NCBI GenBank assembly: GCA_001465935.1
Contig: LNKV01000044.1
Location: 209,709 to 273,708, forward strand
DNA: 64,000 bases
Source: Clarireedia homoeocarpa
Taxonomy: Eukaryota > Ascomycota > Leotiomycetes > Helotiales > Rutstroemiaceae
Reading direction: 5' to 3'
Numbering within the stretch: the first letter of the stretch is position 1; each line of letters opens with the position of its first letter. The translations under genes and the position numbers were made by a program. The notes below the pieces were generated by a model, which was not told the origin of the DNA, did no database searches, and saw nothing but the letters and a program-made list of their open reading frames with translations. Shown piece after piece: positions 1 through 11,965 of the stretch.

Positions 1-318
1 GTGTCCTGGGGTTATTTGCTGATGGCGTGGTGACTTCACCAATGCACTAATCATCTGAACAACCCATCTCGGTGTATTGGCGCGAGTTCTGCCCATTTCC
101 ACAACCGTCCTGTCGGCTGGTGAGCTGTGCAAATTCAGTATCCTAGCCGAATGGATGTGGACCGTCTTGAATCTGAGACCCAGTTCTTTCTCGTTTGCAT
201 GCAAAACCCCTTTTCCAGCCTTTATCCGAACCGATCATAGTACGAGTGTTGGACCATCACCAATTGGCATGAGCCTTGTTTGTGGTGATGAATTTCCTTT
301 CGTCTCGGCCATTGTTAT

Positions 319-737
319 TTATGCATTACTCCGTCCGTTGACCGTTGGTCGCTCATCCATTTGTTCTCTGAAGCTCATTTTTCATCTACACCTCAATTGC
401 TCACCTCCACCCTCTTCTTCAACCACTGTCATCTCACCCTCTCGTCCCCATCTCCCGCGACCTCTCACCTCCTTCCCCTCCAAAGAAAAGAGAAAAAAGA
501 AAAAGAAACTTACACATCCCTCTCCAAACACTCCACCATTATGCCCGCTCCAAAATGATAACTCGGCAACGGAACCCTCTTATGTTCCTCCCCCGCCCAC
601 TCATCCTCAAACCCCAATGTCGATCCCTCCTCAATATCTATCTCTATATCACCTATATCCCCATCGTACGCTTGTGCTGATTTCGTAAAGAGGCTTAAGC
701 CCAGACTGACGGTCAGGAAGACGGTTGGGGAGAGCAT
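319..737 (-). CDS. possible small secreted protein, two exons
   Basis: I do not recognise this protein. The first exon (737-514) encodes a good secretory signal: Met, a hydrophobic stretch (TVFLTVSLGLSLF) and an AQA cleavage-like site near residue 23, followed by an acidic segment rich in Asp and Glu (DGDIGDIEIDIEEG). A consensus GTAAGT donor lies at 513-508, just before the open frame would end. The best in-frame continuation I found uses an acceptor ending at 368 and adds about 16 residues, stopping at 319, for a protein of about 90 residues. The signal peptide is seen directly; the second exon is a guess, since other acceptors are possible. It could also be a chance frame. Confidence 0.3.
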
Positions 738-2164
738 GGTTGCGGTTTATGAGGTGAGGTGGGTTATCTGGGTTGGTCGATTTGAGAGCGCGCTCGCTCG
801 TGTGTTAAGGTCGCGCGACTCGACTGGTGCTATATTTTCCGTTTCTTCTTTAGATATTTTCCAAGACAAAAAACGACCAAACCGAGCAGCTACTCAATGG
901 TATAAAAACCGCCGAACTCTTATAGAGCTTAAATACCTTTTATCGCCTATGTCTTGCACACAATGTATCCAGCCCGACCCAACTCGAGTCCCTGTGCATA
1001 TATCGTATCGTCTCGCAAGCTTCCCGTCAACGCAAACTCTCTGCACAGTCTGCCTATTTTGATCTGACTCGTTCCGGTATCCTGTATGGTTTTTGAATCG
1101 TCTTCTGCGCGTGCGCTCGATATCTCAGCAACCCTTCCCTTAATAACCCACTCAACCCACCGTCTCTACGCAAAGACAAATGTATGCCTCGCCGTTCCGC
1201 AAGTATTCTGCTCTGCTCTGCTGTGCTCTCCCCTTATATCCTCTCCCTTCCAATTGTGTTCGCGTTCGTATCTTCTGTACCGTCCGCAACTTGCAATTCC
1301 GCAATCCGTATATTTCTCCCTTCTCACAGTTAAAAGGTTGAGAGTTTATGTCGTATATCAACCACTCTTGCGCTCGCTCAGTTCTAATTCCAATCCGAGT
1401 TCCAATGCACCCAAACTCACAAAATTTCATGCATACATATACTCGATTGAGAGATTTCTCAAGAACCTTAAGCAGATATTCTTATCTCATCCTCATGTCA
1501 TAAAGGTCTCGTCGGGAGCTTTGTATTCCTCTTCCCAATTATTCTTCCTTGCCTCTTTTTATATCTTGGTCCTTCTTGCTCAGTTTTTCGAATTCCTAGA
1601 TGAATTAACCGTTCTCAAACTTCACAACAAACAGATGAAGCCCTCTTTGTATCCCCAAACGATTTCCCCCTTTGCTCGAGAATTGGACGATGCGAAAGTC
1701 GTGTTGCTGTCCTAGAGCTTGAGCTCGGGACAAATCAACCACAATAATATTTCCACGCTAGCGGCCGCATGTCATCTCCTCTCGTCTTGCCGCATTGGCA
1801 TTATTGTCATACGCGAACTATAAAGATCAGACAAAATCTATTTCTTTAATTCGTCTATCTCGAGTCACCGTCGTCTGCTATTCTCGAGTTTTTCTCTATT
1901 CAGATCTAAATCATCAACTATCATTTTAATTTCCTTCATGGGTTTCCTGAGTACTTATCCATCAAAAACTTCTACAAGCATCTCAAGCTGTGCTAACTAC
2001 CAAGAAAATTGAACGTAGGGAGAAAACTACATCCTAATGTGTATTCATGTCAACGCATATCAACAACGACATCAATCGCCGCCAACTTTTGTTTCGTCCA
2101 TTCATCCAGCCCGTTCACCCCGCCGATCCATTAACTTTCACACCAACCATCAGATCTCACCAAC
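738..2164. other. intergenic, no convincing gene
   Basis: No convincing coding sequence. A TATAAAA box on the plus strand near 901 is followed by a long CT-rich stretch (about 960-1600) of the kind seen in fungal 5' leaders, and a GCTAAC...CAAG branch/acceptor-like pair lies near 1993-2007. A long open frame at 1086-1715 (+) has no domain-like composition and is probably part of that pyrimidine-rich leader. The stretch also holds the promoter of the small gene to the left and the 3' end region of the isomerase gene to the right. Confidence 0.5.
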
Positions 2165-3909
2165 TTAGATATTGGCCTTCTTCTTAAATGCAGCAATCAA
2201 CCCTCCGGTCGAAGCATCATGACCCTCTGGGTTACCTGGTTGATCCAACTCGGCCTGGATCTTCTTCGCCAAACTCTTACCCAACTCGACACCCCATTGG
2301 TCGAAGCTGTTGATGTTCCAAACAGCTCCTTCAGTGAATGTCAAGTGTTCGTAGTAAACAATCAATGCACCAAGAGTAGCTGGGGTGATCTTTTGTGCAA
2401 GAATTGATGTAGTTGGTCTGTTCCCGAGGAAAGTCTTGTGTTTGTAGAGAGCTTCGGGTGTGTTCTCGGCCTTAAGTTCTTCTTCTCCTTTACCAATCAT
2501 CAAGGCTTCAGCTTGAGCGAAGAAGTTGGATGCAAGCATCTTTTGGTGCTTGTTGTTATCGATTGGGTTGTGTGATTCGGCGGCCAAGATGAAATCAGAT
2601 GGAATCAATTTTGTGCCTTGGTGTACAAGTTGGAAGAAGGAGTGTTGAGCATTGGTTGCTGGTTCACCGAAAAGAATGGGTCCAGTTGTGTAACGCACAA
2701 TCTTTCCATCACGGCTAACAGCTTTGCCGTTAGATTCCATGGAAAGTTGTTGAAGGTAGGCTGGGAATCGGTGTAGGTATTGGTCGAATCTGAATGCGTC
2801 AGTATTAATCAAAGACAAGAGAATGAGTCCGACTTACGGTGCTACCAGGTGGGTTTGAGCACCATAGAAATTAGAATACCAAACACTTAATAAACCAGCA
2901 ATCACTGGAATGTTCTCCTCAAGGGGGGTGTTCTTGAAGTGCGTATCCATAGCATGTGCGCCAGATAAGAAGTCGTGGAAGTTCTTGAATCCAATGTGAA
3001 TGGCGACGCTCAATCCAATGGCACTCCAAACACTGTATCTACCACCAACCCAGCTCTCAAATCCAAACATGTTCTTTGAATCGATACCAAATTTGGTGAC
3101 CTCAGCCTCGTTGGTGGAAAGAGCAACGAAATGCTTGGCGATGTCTCCCTTTCCACCGGTCTTCTCCAAGAACCACTCCTTTGCGGAGTTGGCGTTGGTG
3201 CATGTTTCAGCAGTGGTGAAGGTCTTAGAGGCCACTAAGAAAAGAGTAGTCTCCGGGTCTGAGTCTCGTAGGGCCTCAGCCATGTGTGTGCCATCGATGT
3301 TAGAAACGAAGTGAAGAGTTTGTTTCCGGTCACCATAGTATTTGAGGGCTTCAGTAACCATAACTGGTCCACTGCAAGTTGTTAGCTACGAATCTTCACC
3401 CTTGCATAGGAATCATACAGATCTGAACCACCAATACCGATGTTGATGATAGTAGTCAAAGGCTTTCCGGTATAGCCCTTCCACTCCCCACTTCTAATTT
3501 GTTCACTGAATTCCTCCATGTGCTTCAACTCCTTATTGACACCAGGCATAACATCATTTCCATCCACCTCAATTGGCTCACTTGTAACATTTCTCAATGC
3601 CACATGCAGCACAGCACGATCTTCAGTAAAGTTAATCTTGTCACCTCGGAACATAGCATCGCGCAGCTCCTCGAGGCCAGCTTCTTTAGCAACCGCTACC
3701 AGTAGTTTCAAGGTCTCGTCGTTGATCAAATTCTTGGAGAAATCGAAGAGGATTTCGGAATTGTCGGCGGTGTTCTTGAAGGTCTTGGAGAGTTTGTTGA
3801 AACGTTCTGGGTCCTTTTTGAATTCATCTTTAAGGACAAAGTTCCTTCCAACAGAGTCATGGTGTGATTGGAGAGCAGTCCATGCTTTGAGTTCTGTAGC
3901 TTGAGGCAT
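2165..3909 (-). CDS. pgi1: glucose-6-phosphate isomerase, three exons
   Basis: Cytosolic enzyme interconverting glucose 6-phosphate and fructose 6-phosphate in glycolysis and gluconeogenesis. Exons 3909-3419, 3371-2838 and 2789-2165 join in frame to 549 residues, the normal size for the family. The first join restores GIGGSDLGPVMV and the second LVAPFDQYLHRFPAYLQQL, both highly conserved in isomerases. Visible landmarks are the phosphate-binding SKTFTT (residues 212-217), the family signature VGGRYSVWSAIGLS starting at 272, the catalytic Glu360 in MESNGK, His391 in the AQHSFF stretch, and Lys513 in the second signature FDQWGVELGK. Both introns are very short, 47 and 48 bases. The product is intact, with no missing catalytic residue. 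The ATG at 3909 is the only sensible start. Confidence 0.97.
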
Positions 3910-5452
3910 TCTGGAAGCTTGTGGTGTCGATTTGCTATGGAGGAAGAGGACGTCGAGCAGTGGGATTAGATCTCGAAGACGGAGGAAATGATTCGTGTCT
4001 GAGAAGAGATTTCAAAATATTAGCAAGGCTTGAAGAGAGTAGGATGAGTTTTTATGTTTATCCACGCATTGGCAGCTCTGGAAAGTTCGGTGCCCAGCAG
4101 GTGGGGTAGATTGGGATCATTGTTCCTCTTCTTCCTTGCGTGTATAACAGCAAGTCAGATCTAATATTAAGAGAGAATGCACTCAAGAAAACCGACATGG
4201 GAAAACGTACCTGTATAGCCCAAAAACGACACAATATGAGGGGAAGTGGTGAGAAGGTAGATGATGAAAGTGACAGCTGGTTACGGAGGGGATTGAGAGG
4301 GAGAAAAGAGCAATTTCGAAGTTGTTGACGAGAGAGGAGGGGATGGGGAGGGGGAGGGGAGTGGGCTATTCGGATATGATGGTTGGTCGCTGTTGTGTCG
4401 GGAAGCAGAACGTCATAAGCGGACCCATCCAGAGCCATCACTCATGCTCATCCCACCTCTAGCGTCGAAATATCATCCGCAAAGGGAATAGCTATCTGTA
4501 GGGTCCGTATGAGTAAAGCTGCCGTAGCCCAGCCCAGCCGCTTTCTACCTATCCGTCGATTGTTCCGAACTCAACATTAGGTAAAGCAAGTACTGGCGAC
4601 AGCGAGATACTGTAGACAGGAACTTTTCTACTCTAATCATTCACTTAATCATCATCTATTCCTTTCCCATCTAGAACAGCAGGTAGTGAATTCAGTACCT
4701 GCTGGCTGACTGGAACGCAAAGCAAACAAGAGTCGTAAAAGAATCACGTAAAAACATCGCATGCACAAGAATCACACATATATATTCAACCATCGTCAGA
4801 ATTGTGCCCATATGACAAGAGGAAGCAAAACGCCTTTATAATCTGCACCCTCATCCGAACCCAAACAAACCCATCCCGTTCCATACCAAAGAGGGGGAAA
4901 TGAAGCCATAGCTGTCTGTTTACTTGTTTGTCTATGTAAAATATCAATCTTTCTTGTCCTTCAATTTCTTTTTTCCATTTCCTTGTCTTTGGCTTGGTTT
5001 GACCGCCTTCTTTCCCACTGCAAACCGTTCTCTTGTCCCACGCAAAGACAGACAATCTGAGAAAACACCTCTTCGGAAATCTAGAGATTCTAGATCCCCC
5101 CCCCCCCCCACCAGATCCAGCCGTCTATTCCCTTCAAATTCGACGCCTTTGTACGATCTCCGCTGTGGTGAGGAAGAATGGGAGGATGGAAAAGCCAGTC
5201 TTGTGTTGTGCATGCTACGACCCGAACCGCGCACCAGGAATACGAAAAGAAGCCAGGAAAAGAAAATCTTCGCAATCAGAATCGCATTTTTCATGATCGC
5301 CGAAGTTTCAAAGAGTTCTTGCTCATGTCATCATGATTTGCTGGTAAGAAATAAAACGAAAGAAGTGAACGAGTGACGGAATGAATCTGATCTTATTCTC
5401 TTCTCTGGTGATTGCCAGAACACCCAGTAGTAAGTAGTCTTGTTTGCTTCGT
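3910..5452. other. intergenic between isomerase promoter and kinase 3' end
   Basis: No gene supported. The right part (about 4800-5450) should be 3' untranslated region of the kinase gene and the left part the isomerase promoter. A run of 14 C lies at 5096-5109. Reading frames at 4058-4441, 4924-5376 and 4944-5294 show no family resemblance. Confidence 0.5.
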
Positions 5453-7681
5453 TCATCTACCATCCTGTACACTTCCCACAAATGAAGGATCTTTGATACT
5501 ACCACCTCCATCGCCCAATCCAGCCACTGGTCGATTGTATGAGAATCCTGTGAATTGTTGTTGCATGGTTTCCGACAGAACGGGCCCTTCAACATAAGAA
5601 TCTGCTGGGGCTTCTCGGGTGAATTCAACATCGAAGTTTGTGGTATCAAGAGCGTCAGTCTATAATATATTAGCGAGGTCAAATTAGGGGGGAAAGGGCA
5701 TATACGTACCACATTGGGCTTGAAAGTAGGCTCATATTTTCGCTGAAGTAGTTTTCGCCAATCAATGCTGTGGAAGAAAGGATGAGCTTTGATCTCCGAA
5801 GCACCATTTGCTCCCAATCTCTCATTTGGTTTTCGGTTGAGAAGCTTCGTCAAAAGATCCTTAGCCGCAGGGGGCACAATGTCCGCACTTGGGAAATGTA
5901 ATGGTTCCGAAAGAATTTTGCGGTACATCTCGTTGGTATTTTCGTCGTAGAAAGGAGGCAATCCGGTCAACATCTCGTATAGAAGAACACCGAGAGTCCA
6001 CCAATCCACGGTCTTGGTATAACCTTGTCCCAACAACAACTCCGGTGCCAAGTACTCTGGAGTTCCACAGAATGTGTTGGTACGATCTTCATCTTTCATA
6101 TCAAGCTTACACAAACCAAAATCGCAAAGTGCGATGTGACCTGAATAATCCAATAGAATGTTCTCTGGTTTCAGATCACGATAGATGACGTTGAATCCAT
6201 GCAAACATTCTAGCGCGCATAGAAGTTCTGCAGTATAGAATCTCGATCGGTTGATATCGAACCGCGACTCCTTTTGGAGATGGTGAAAAAGTTCACCGCC
6301 ATTGACGAAAGCCAAAACGAAGTATAGCTTCTCTGGGGACTGGAAGGTAAATTTCAGAGGTACAATGAACGGATTGTTGATTTGAGATAAGACGGATCGT
6401 TCCGCGAGCGTATGTGCGACTTCTGATCGTGAGATGATGTGAGCCTTTCGGATAGTCTTGAGGGCGTAAATTCGTTGAGTATCTTTCTTCTTGACTTGCA
6501 TAACCTTTCCAAAACTTCCCTTTCCAACCACCTTCAGCAGTTCGAAATCTTCGATCTTCAATGCCCTCGTTCTGTTTTCAACATACTGAACTCCGATTCT
6601 TATCTTTCCCGTTCCATATTGAACATCTAACCATTCTGTTCCACTCTGTCCCAAGGCCTTCTCCTTGTTAGCATGCTCTGCTGCAGCCTTCTCCTTGTCT
6701 TTCTTGCCCAGCTTAGGATCTTCGACGTAGGGATGGAGTTCCTCAAACCGGGGATTGATGCGCGTTACACCAAGGAAAATATCTTGACTTCGTCCAGATC
6801 CTGGTGGCGCATTTGGGTTACGAAGATACAAGTGAACTGCTAATTCAGTAACTCTTGAAACATCGAACTTGTATTGCGTGTTGTCTCCAGCCCATAGCGG
6901 ATTTTCAGGGGAACCTGCGACGGCATTGACGAAGACTTGTAATTTATCGAAATCTAGTAAAGCGTATGGGAGGTATTTAGATGAAATTCGACCGTGATTT
7001 GTAGGAACTTGAAATCCACCCCCGGATGTTTGTGGTCGTGAGCCTGAATAGGATCCCGCTACTTGTGAAGATCCATTACGAACAGAACCCGCCACACCGA
7101 ATCCATTTCCTGCAGATAACGAATTCTGGGTGTGATTGCTAAAGACCTGCTTGTATTGATCTGGTAGGGAGAAACCACTTCCTTCGTGTAGAGTAACGAT
7201 AAGGATACCCGGTCGAGGGGCGGATTGGGGTTGGGTCGCTATGGCTTCGGAAGCAGCTTGTTGGGATCAGTAAACGTCCACACTACAAATGCCCCATGAA
7301 GGATTGGCAGATCTGGCGCATACCTATTCCGTTGTCATTTTGAGGTGGCGTACTGCTTGCTATACTTGATTTCTCATCTTTGGAGGAATCTGGTGTGATG
7401 CTTTGGGAGGAAGGTGTTCTCGAAAATGTGCTTGCTAAAGGACCAAGATGTGTCTCCTTGAGTTCTAACCGTTGGTACAGAGGGCCATAGTTAGCATATC
7501 TTGTTTCTTTTTTTCGATTGCGACGTTGAAGAATGGATATGGAATCAGAGTGCTTCTCCTTTACGGTGTGATGATAAGAGATGTGTCGGTAACCCACACT
7601 CAAAGGAGGTATCTCAGGATGTTTCCAGACTAATGCGAGAATATTGAATTTTTACTTACTCTTCGTGAGTTTCCAAGACAT
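5453..7681 (-). CDS. ypk1: Ypk1/Gad8-type AGC protein kinase, four exons
   Basis: Ser/Thr kinase of the Ypk1/Gad8/SGK group, which acts below TORC2 and Pkh kinases in membrane stress and growth signalling. Exons 7681-7660, 7464-7324, 7256-5710 and 5659-5453 join in frame to 638 residues. The 22-base first exon encodes MSWKLTK and is joined to KLKETHLGPLA, the usual N terminus of filamentous fungal homologues. A C2-like region spans about residues 70-280. The kinase domain holds GKGSFGKV (299-306), Lys321 in YALK, the catalytic loop YRDLKPEN (Asp415), DFG (433-435), and an activation loop with Thr449 in TFCGTPEY. The final exon supplies the AGC tail ending in the hydrophobic motif FTGFSY (606-611) with Ser610 as the expected TORC2 site. 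Without the last splice the frame would run into unrelated sequence, so the tail confirms that intron. Confidence 0.96.
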
Positions 7682-7871
7682 CTTGGGGAGTAGAGAAACG
7701 TTTGCTGCGTAGTGGAAAGATGGGTAGGAGAAAGGAATGTATTTCTAGGTGTGAGGGTTGAGGGAGCTGATGCAGAGGAGAGGAGGGTTGAGTGGAAGGG
7801 TTAGGTGTTGTTGTTGAGCTGTTTTGAAATGGTTCGTAATGAATAGGTAATGGGCTCGAATGGATTGATGG

Positions 7872-7906
7872 GGTAGCGGTAGCGGTAGCGGTAGCGGTAG
7901 CAGTAG
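7872..7906. repeat. GGTAGC hexanucleotide microsatellite
   Basis: About six tandem copies of a GGTAGC unit with a decayed tail (CAGTAG), lying about 200 bases upstream of the kinase start codon, probably in its 5' leader or promoter. Confidence 0.85.
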
Positions 7907-8438
7907 TGGCAGAGTAGTGGCAGAGTAGAGTAGGCTGGTGCTGGCTTGGCTGGGCAAAGATAAGTTCCGAGAGTACGAGGAGGGTACGAGGGTACGACTG
8001 CACGACTGCAGAAGGAAACTAAAATCTTCGAGACAATGACAGTGCAGTGCGGTCAGGAATTGGAATTAGCAAGTGTGAGGGAGCATCTGAGTAAATAGAC
8101 CTCCTCCTGGCTAAATAGACCTTCTCCTGGCGAGCAGAAGAATAGCAGACGATATCCTATATGCTACAACTGACAGCAGACACGATCGATTATGAACCAA
8201 TGAACCAATGATGATCATTAGGGACACTGTAGTGGCTACGGTAGAGGAAAATGCCGCATGCGAGTGAATATGTCTGCAAGCCGGGACGGGATATAATGTC
8301 GTCGGTTTACTGTTCACTGGAGGATATACGCGATAGGGTTAATACTGCAACTTCATAGAGGGGTAGTAGGTAGTGGGTAGCTCGCTATCTATGTATCGCT
8401 GTAGTATCTTGTCCTTTTCTTGGCTCTTCATCAAGTTT

Positions 8439-8440
<2 letters not shown>

Positions 8441-8469
<29 letters not shown>

Positions 8470-8470
8470 G
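8441..8470. repeat. CTCGTC hexanucleotide microsatellite
   Basis: Five near-perfect tandem copies of CTCGTC. The open frames reading through it in several phases (Leu-Val or Asp-Glu runs) are products of the repeat, not genes. Confidence 0.85.
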
Positions 8471-9403
8471 CTGATATTCATCGGCCTCGCCTCTCTCGTG
8501 TGGTCTGTCCGGTTCTGGTTCTGTATACATGTCGAGTGGCTGAGTACTACCAGCTTCATGGATATTACAAGTATCTCGAAACTACCATTACCCCTACGAG
8601 CCCTACTACTCACTACTGCTTTACCACTACCTCACCAAGGAAGTACAAGGTTAGACATGTCAACATGAAACATGGATTGTCATTTAAGGCTGGAAAGGGG
8701 GGCAGCAACGGAACAATGAATATGCATCGAAAAAGGAGATGTATATCCTCACATGCCACTATTCGTGCAGTCGGTTGATATTCTGTCGATCCTCATTTGG
8801 ATCTTCACTGCAACTCCTCTTACGCTGCTACTCTCCTAACTGTGTGCTAAACTCCGATAACAACACTCGGGATTCCGATAAGAAAACTTTGCGGCTGACC
8901 TAGCGAGCCTAGGCACTTTTGCTAAAGGAGACTTTCTCCCGTCAATGTTCCGAGTGTACAGTCTCGTCGGAAGTGCATAAGTTCAATGTTTATGTGTATC
9001 AATTGCTAGTTATTACTTGGGTTAATGCTGGAATTTGTCTATGAAGGAGTAGATCCGTGACATTGATCAAACCCCTCGATGTGTTGACTTCACAGGTGCG
9101 GCGACATACATCTTATTAAATGTGGCTGGTGCATCGCTCAAGATAGATTAGCGACCTTGACAAGCCACAATGATCTCTCGTTACTCCAAGGTTCCACCGC
9201 AACACTTGGAGACGTTAACTTTCTATCGACGACAACATATTGGAACGTGCTTCCATCATACAGTTACCCAATGTTCTTTGTGCATTTCCATTTGAATTGA
9301 ATCATTGGCCAAGTGAAATCATAACCCAAATCTTCATATTGCTGTCCTCAATCGATTTGTCAGCCCTGGCGCATAGACGTCGCCCAAGTCAACAAACGCG
9401 GTA

Positions 9404-10970
9404 ATGGGCGTCATCCGCAAGAAGACGGCAACGAGAGGTGGTGAAGGCGGTGTGAAATATGTTTGTGATATATGTTCTGCGGATATTACTTCTACCGTAC
9501 GTTTCTTTCTATCTACGTCTCCAGCTCTACCCCACTATAGTCACGTATATCGACTGACCTCGTTTACATCAGGTCCGAATAAGATGTGCTCATCCAGCTT
9601 GCAACGAATACGATTTATGTGTACAATGCTTTTCCAACGGCGCAACCACTCAACATCATCAACCTGCCACCCACCCGTACCGAGTCATTGAACAAAACTC
9701 CGTTCCGATCTATGATAAGAACTGGGGAGCAGATGAAGAACTACTGTTACTAGAAGGCGCGGAAATATATGGGTTAGGATCATGGGCAGATATTGCTGAT
9801 CACATTGGAGGTTATCGAAGCAAAGACGAAGTTCGGGAACACTACACAAAGATATACCTTGAAAGTCCCAACTTCCCATTACCGAAAAGAGCCAGCCCGC
9901 ACGACACACAACTACAAGATGAACTCCCGCGAGAAGAGTTCCAAGCCCGCAAGAAACGAAGAATAGAAGAGAGGAAAGAAGCCGCCAAAAACGCACCACC
10001 CGCACAACCTAAGAAGAAACCTACAGCAAGTGTTCCATCATGTCACGAAATCCAAGGTTACATGCCCGGACGTTTAGAATTCGAAACTGAATACGCCAAC
10101 GAAGCCGAAGAGTCGGTTCAACTAATGTCATTCGAACCCGGTGATGGCATCAACCCAGTAACCAAGCAACTTGAGCCCGAAATGGAACTCAAGATGACTG
10201 TAATGAACATCTACAACATGCGGCTTACTCAACGCGCCGAGCGCAAAAAGGTAATATTCGAGCATAACCTCCTCGAGTACCGCAAAAACACCACCCTCGA
10301 CAAGAAGCGCACGAAAGAAGAGCGAGAACTCCTCAACCGTGCCAAGCCTTTTGCGCGCATGATGAACCACGATGATTTCGAAGAGTTCTGCAAAGGTCTC
10401 ATCGACGAACATAATCTGCGGCAAGCAGTAGCGCAACTGCAAGATTGGCGACAGATGAAGATCGGCGATCTAAAGAGCGGAGAGAAATACGAACTAGATA
10501 AGGTCCAGAGAGCGGCAAAGGCCCAGCCCATGGGTAGTATGGACCGCGATCGCTTCTCTACAAACGGCCGATCGAAAGCACCCCCAGTCATTGAAACCCC
10601 CAACGGCGCCGCGATCCTCGTTGCGCCCGAACTGCCCGCCGATATCCAACCCCCACCTCCATCTCAAGCGCAACCTAAACGCGAACCCCAGCCCATCGCG
10701 CCTCTCTCGACCATTACACCGCTCCCGCTGAATCCAGCGCAAACAGCAGATATTCAACTATTGACGCCGGAGGAAATCGATCTCTGTGAGAAGACGAGGT
10801 TGAATCCGAAACCGTACTTGGTAATTAAGGAGGCGGTGCTGAGGGAGGCGGTTAAGGGGGATGGTAAGTTGAAGAGGAAGGCGGTAAAGGAAATTGCGAG
10901 GGTGGAGGGGGGGAAGGGAGGGAGGATCTTTGATTTCTTTTTGGGGGCGGGGTGGGTGGGGAAGGCGTAA
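9404..10970 (+). CDS. ada2: transcriptional adaptor Ada2, two exons
   Basis: Ada2 is the adaptor subunit that activates the Gcn5 histone acetyltransferase in SAGA and ADA complexes. Exons 9404-9496 and 9573-10970 join in frame to 496 residues; the 76-base intron (GTACGT to CATCAG) interrupts the zinc domain and the join reads ITSTVRIRCAHPACNEYDLC. A ZZ zinc finger spans residues 21-70 (Cys21, Cys24, Cys36, Cys41, Cys47, Cys50, His58, His64). A SANT domain follows (about 81-128, WGADEELLLLEGAEIYG, SWADIADHIG), then the conserved Ada2 central region with GYMPGRLEFETEYANEAE, a proline-rich linker, and a C-terminal SWIRM domain (about 425-496, LTPEEIDLCEKTRLNPKPY). The order and length match fungal Ada2. 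The second exon has no Met until deep in the protein, which supports the small first exon. Confidence 0.96.
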
Positions 10971-11810
10971 GGGGGGTGTTGGTGACGGTGAAGATGGATC
11001 AGGGGAGAGGGGGAGATGTAGAGGGGAGGCCAAGAAGAGATGGGTGGATGGAATTATAATGGATTGAACGCTAGCAGGGCGGGTGGCGTGTTATGTGTTA
11101 TGTGTGTGTATATAGAGTGGATAGATACCTTATATTCTCATGTTCATGTTTCATTTCTAAGTTAGGAGCGGGCGAAACTTTAACAAAGGGGGGGAAGGAT
11201 AGGATAGGATAGGATACTGTAGTCTGCCATAGACTGGGTTAAGGCGCTGAGCCTTTTTATGAGGGATAGGTTATGATAGGGTAGGATACTATAATTCATG
11301 TATATGAATATGAATATACATATTACCTATATGAAATCTTATGCATGTGTTACATGGTATGTATGTACGGCGTTTGAAATGCATTACAGGCGGGTTAGAG
11401 ACGGGAGGGGTGGATGGGGGAGAGACGGATAGGATAGCTTAGGCTAGTTGCATGTAGATGAGAAAAAATCGCAATGAATGAATGAGTATATGAATGACAT
11501 GCATGGAATCAATATGAAAAATGTGCTGTGCTGTATTATAGGAGCAGATAATACAGAAGAATAGGTCAGCGGGCGACTGACTGGATCAAATGAGGTTGCC
11601 GACTATAGGATAGGATAGGTGGGTGGTGAGATAAGATACCGAGTGCAGTGTGTGAGGTGAGGTAGGCGAGGGAACGGAGGGAAAGGGGGGGGGGATATAA
11701 AAAAATAATAATGATAATAATAAAAATAAACCCTAAAAAAATATAAAGTCTCACTTAAATGGAATTATTCTGTAGCTTTCAGCTTTGATTTGTGCCAGAC
11801 TGGAAGGGGA

Positions 11811-11965
11811 GAGAAAGGAGAAGGAGAAGGAGAAGGAGAAGGAGAAGGAGAAGGAGAAGGAGGAGGAGAAGGAGGAGGAGAAGGAGAAGGAGGAGGAGGA
11901 GGAGAAGGAGGAGGAGGAGAAGAAGAAGAAGAAGAAGAAGGAGGAGGAGGAAGGAAGGAAGGAAG
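11811..11965. repeat. 150-base purine tract (GAA/GGA triplets)
   Basis: An almost uninterrupted A/G strand made of AGG, GAA and GGA triplets, beginning GAAAGGAGAAGGAGAAGG and ending with four GGAA units. It gives open frames in all phases on both strands (Lys/Glu, Gly/Glu, Arg or Leu/Ser runs), which are artefacts of the repeat. Long mirror-symmetric purine tracts of this kind can form triplex DNA; that is general knowledge, not shown here. Confidence 0.9.

Larger units (their letters stand above)
7682..9403. other. divergent promoter region, kinase (-) and Ada2 (+)
   Basis: No gene supported in 1.7 kb. It holds the 5' regions of the kinase and Ada2. A frame at 7656-8003 (-) starts upstream of the kinase ATG and overlaps it out of frame, so it could act as an upstream reading frame in the leader. 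Two microsatellites are present (listed separately). Confidence 0.5.

Noticed and set aside
1086..1715. 209-codon frame on the plus strand
   Set aside because: Pyrimidine-rich DNA gives Ser/Leu/Pro/Tyr-rich translation without any domain; more likely a leader or intergenic stretch.
5323..5452. Extension of the kinase frame past the 50-base last intron
   Set aside because: The unspliced frame loses the AGC tail, while splicing restores the hydrophobic motif FTGFSY and a normal end.
7656..8003. 115-codon frame upstream of the kinase
   Set aside because: Low-complexity Thr/Ala/Pro translation of the GGTAGC microsatellite; at most an upstream frame in the leader.
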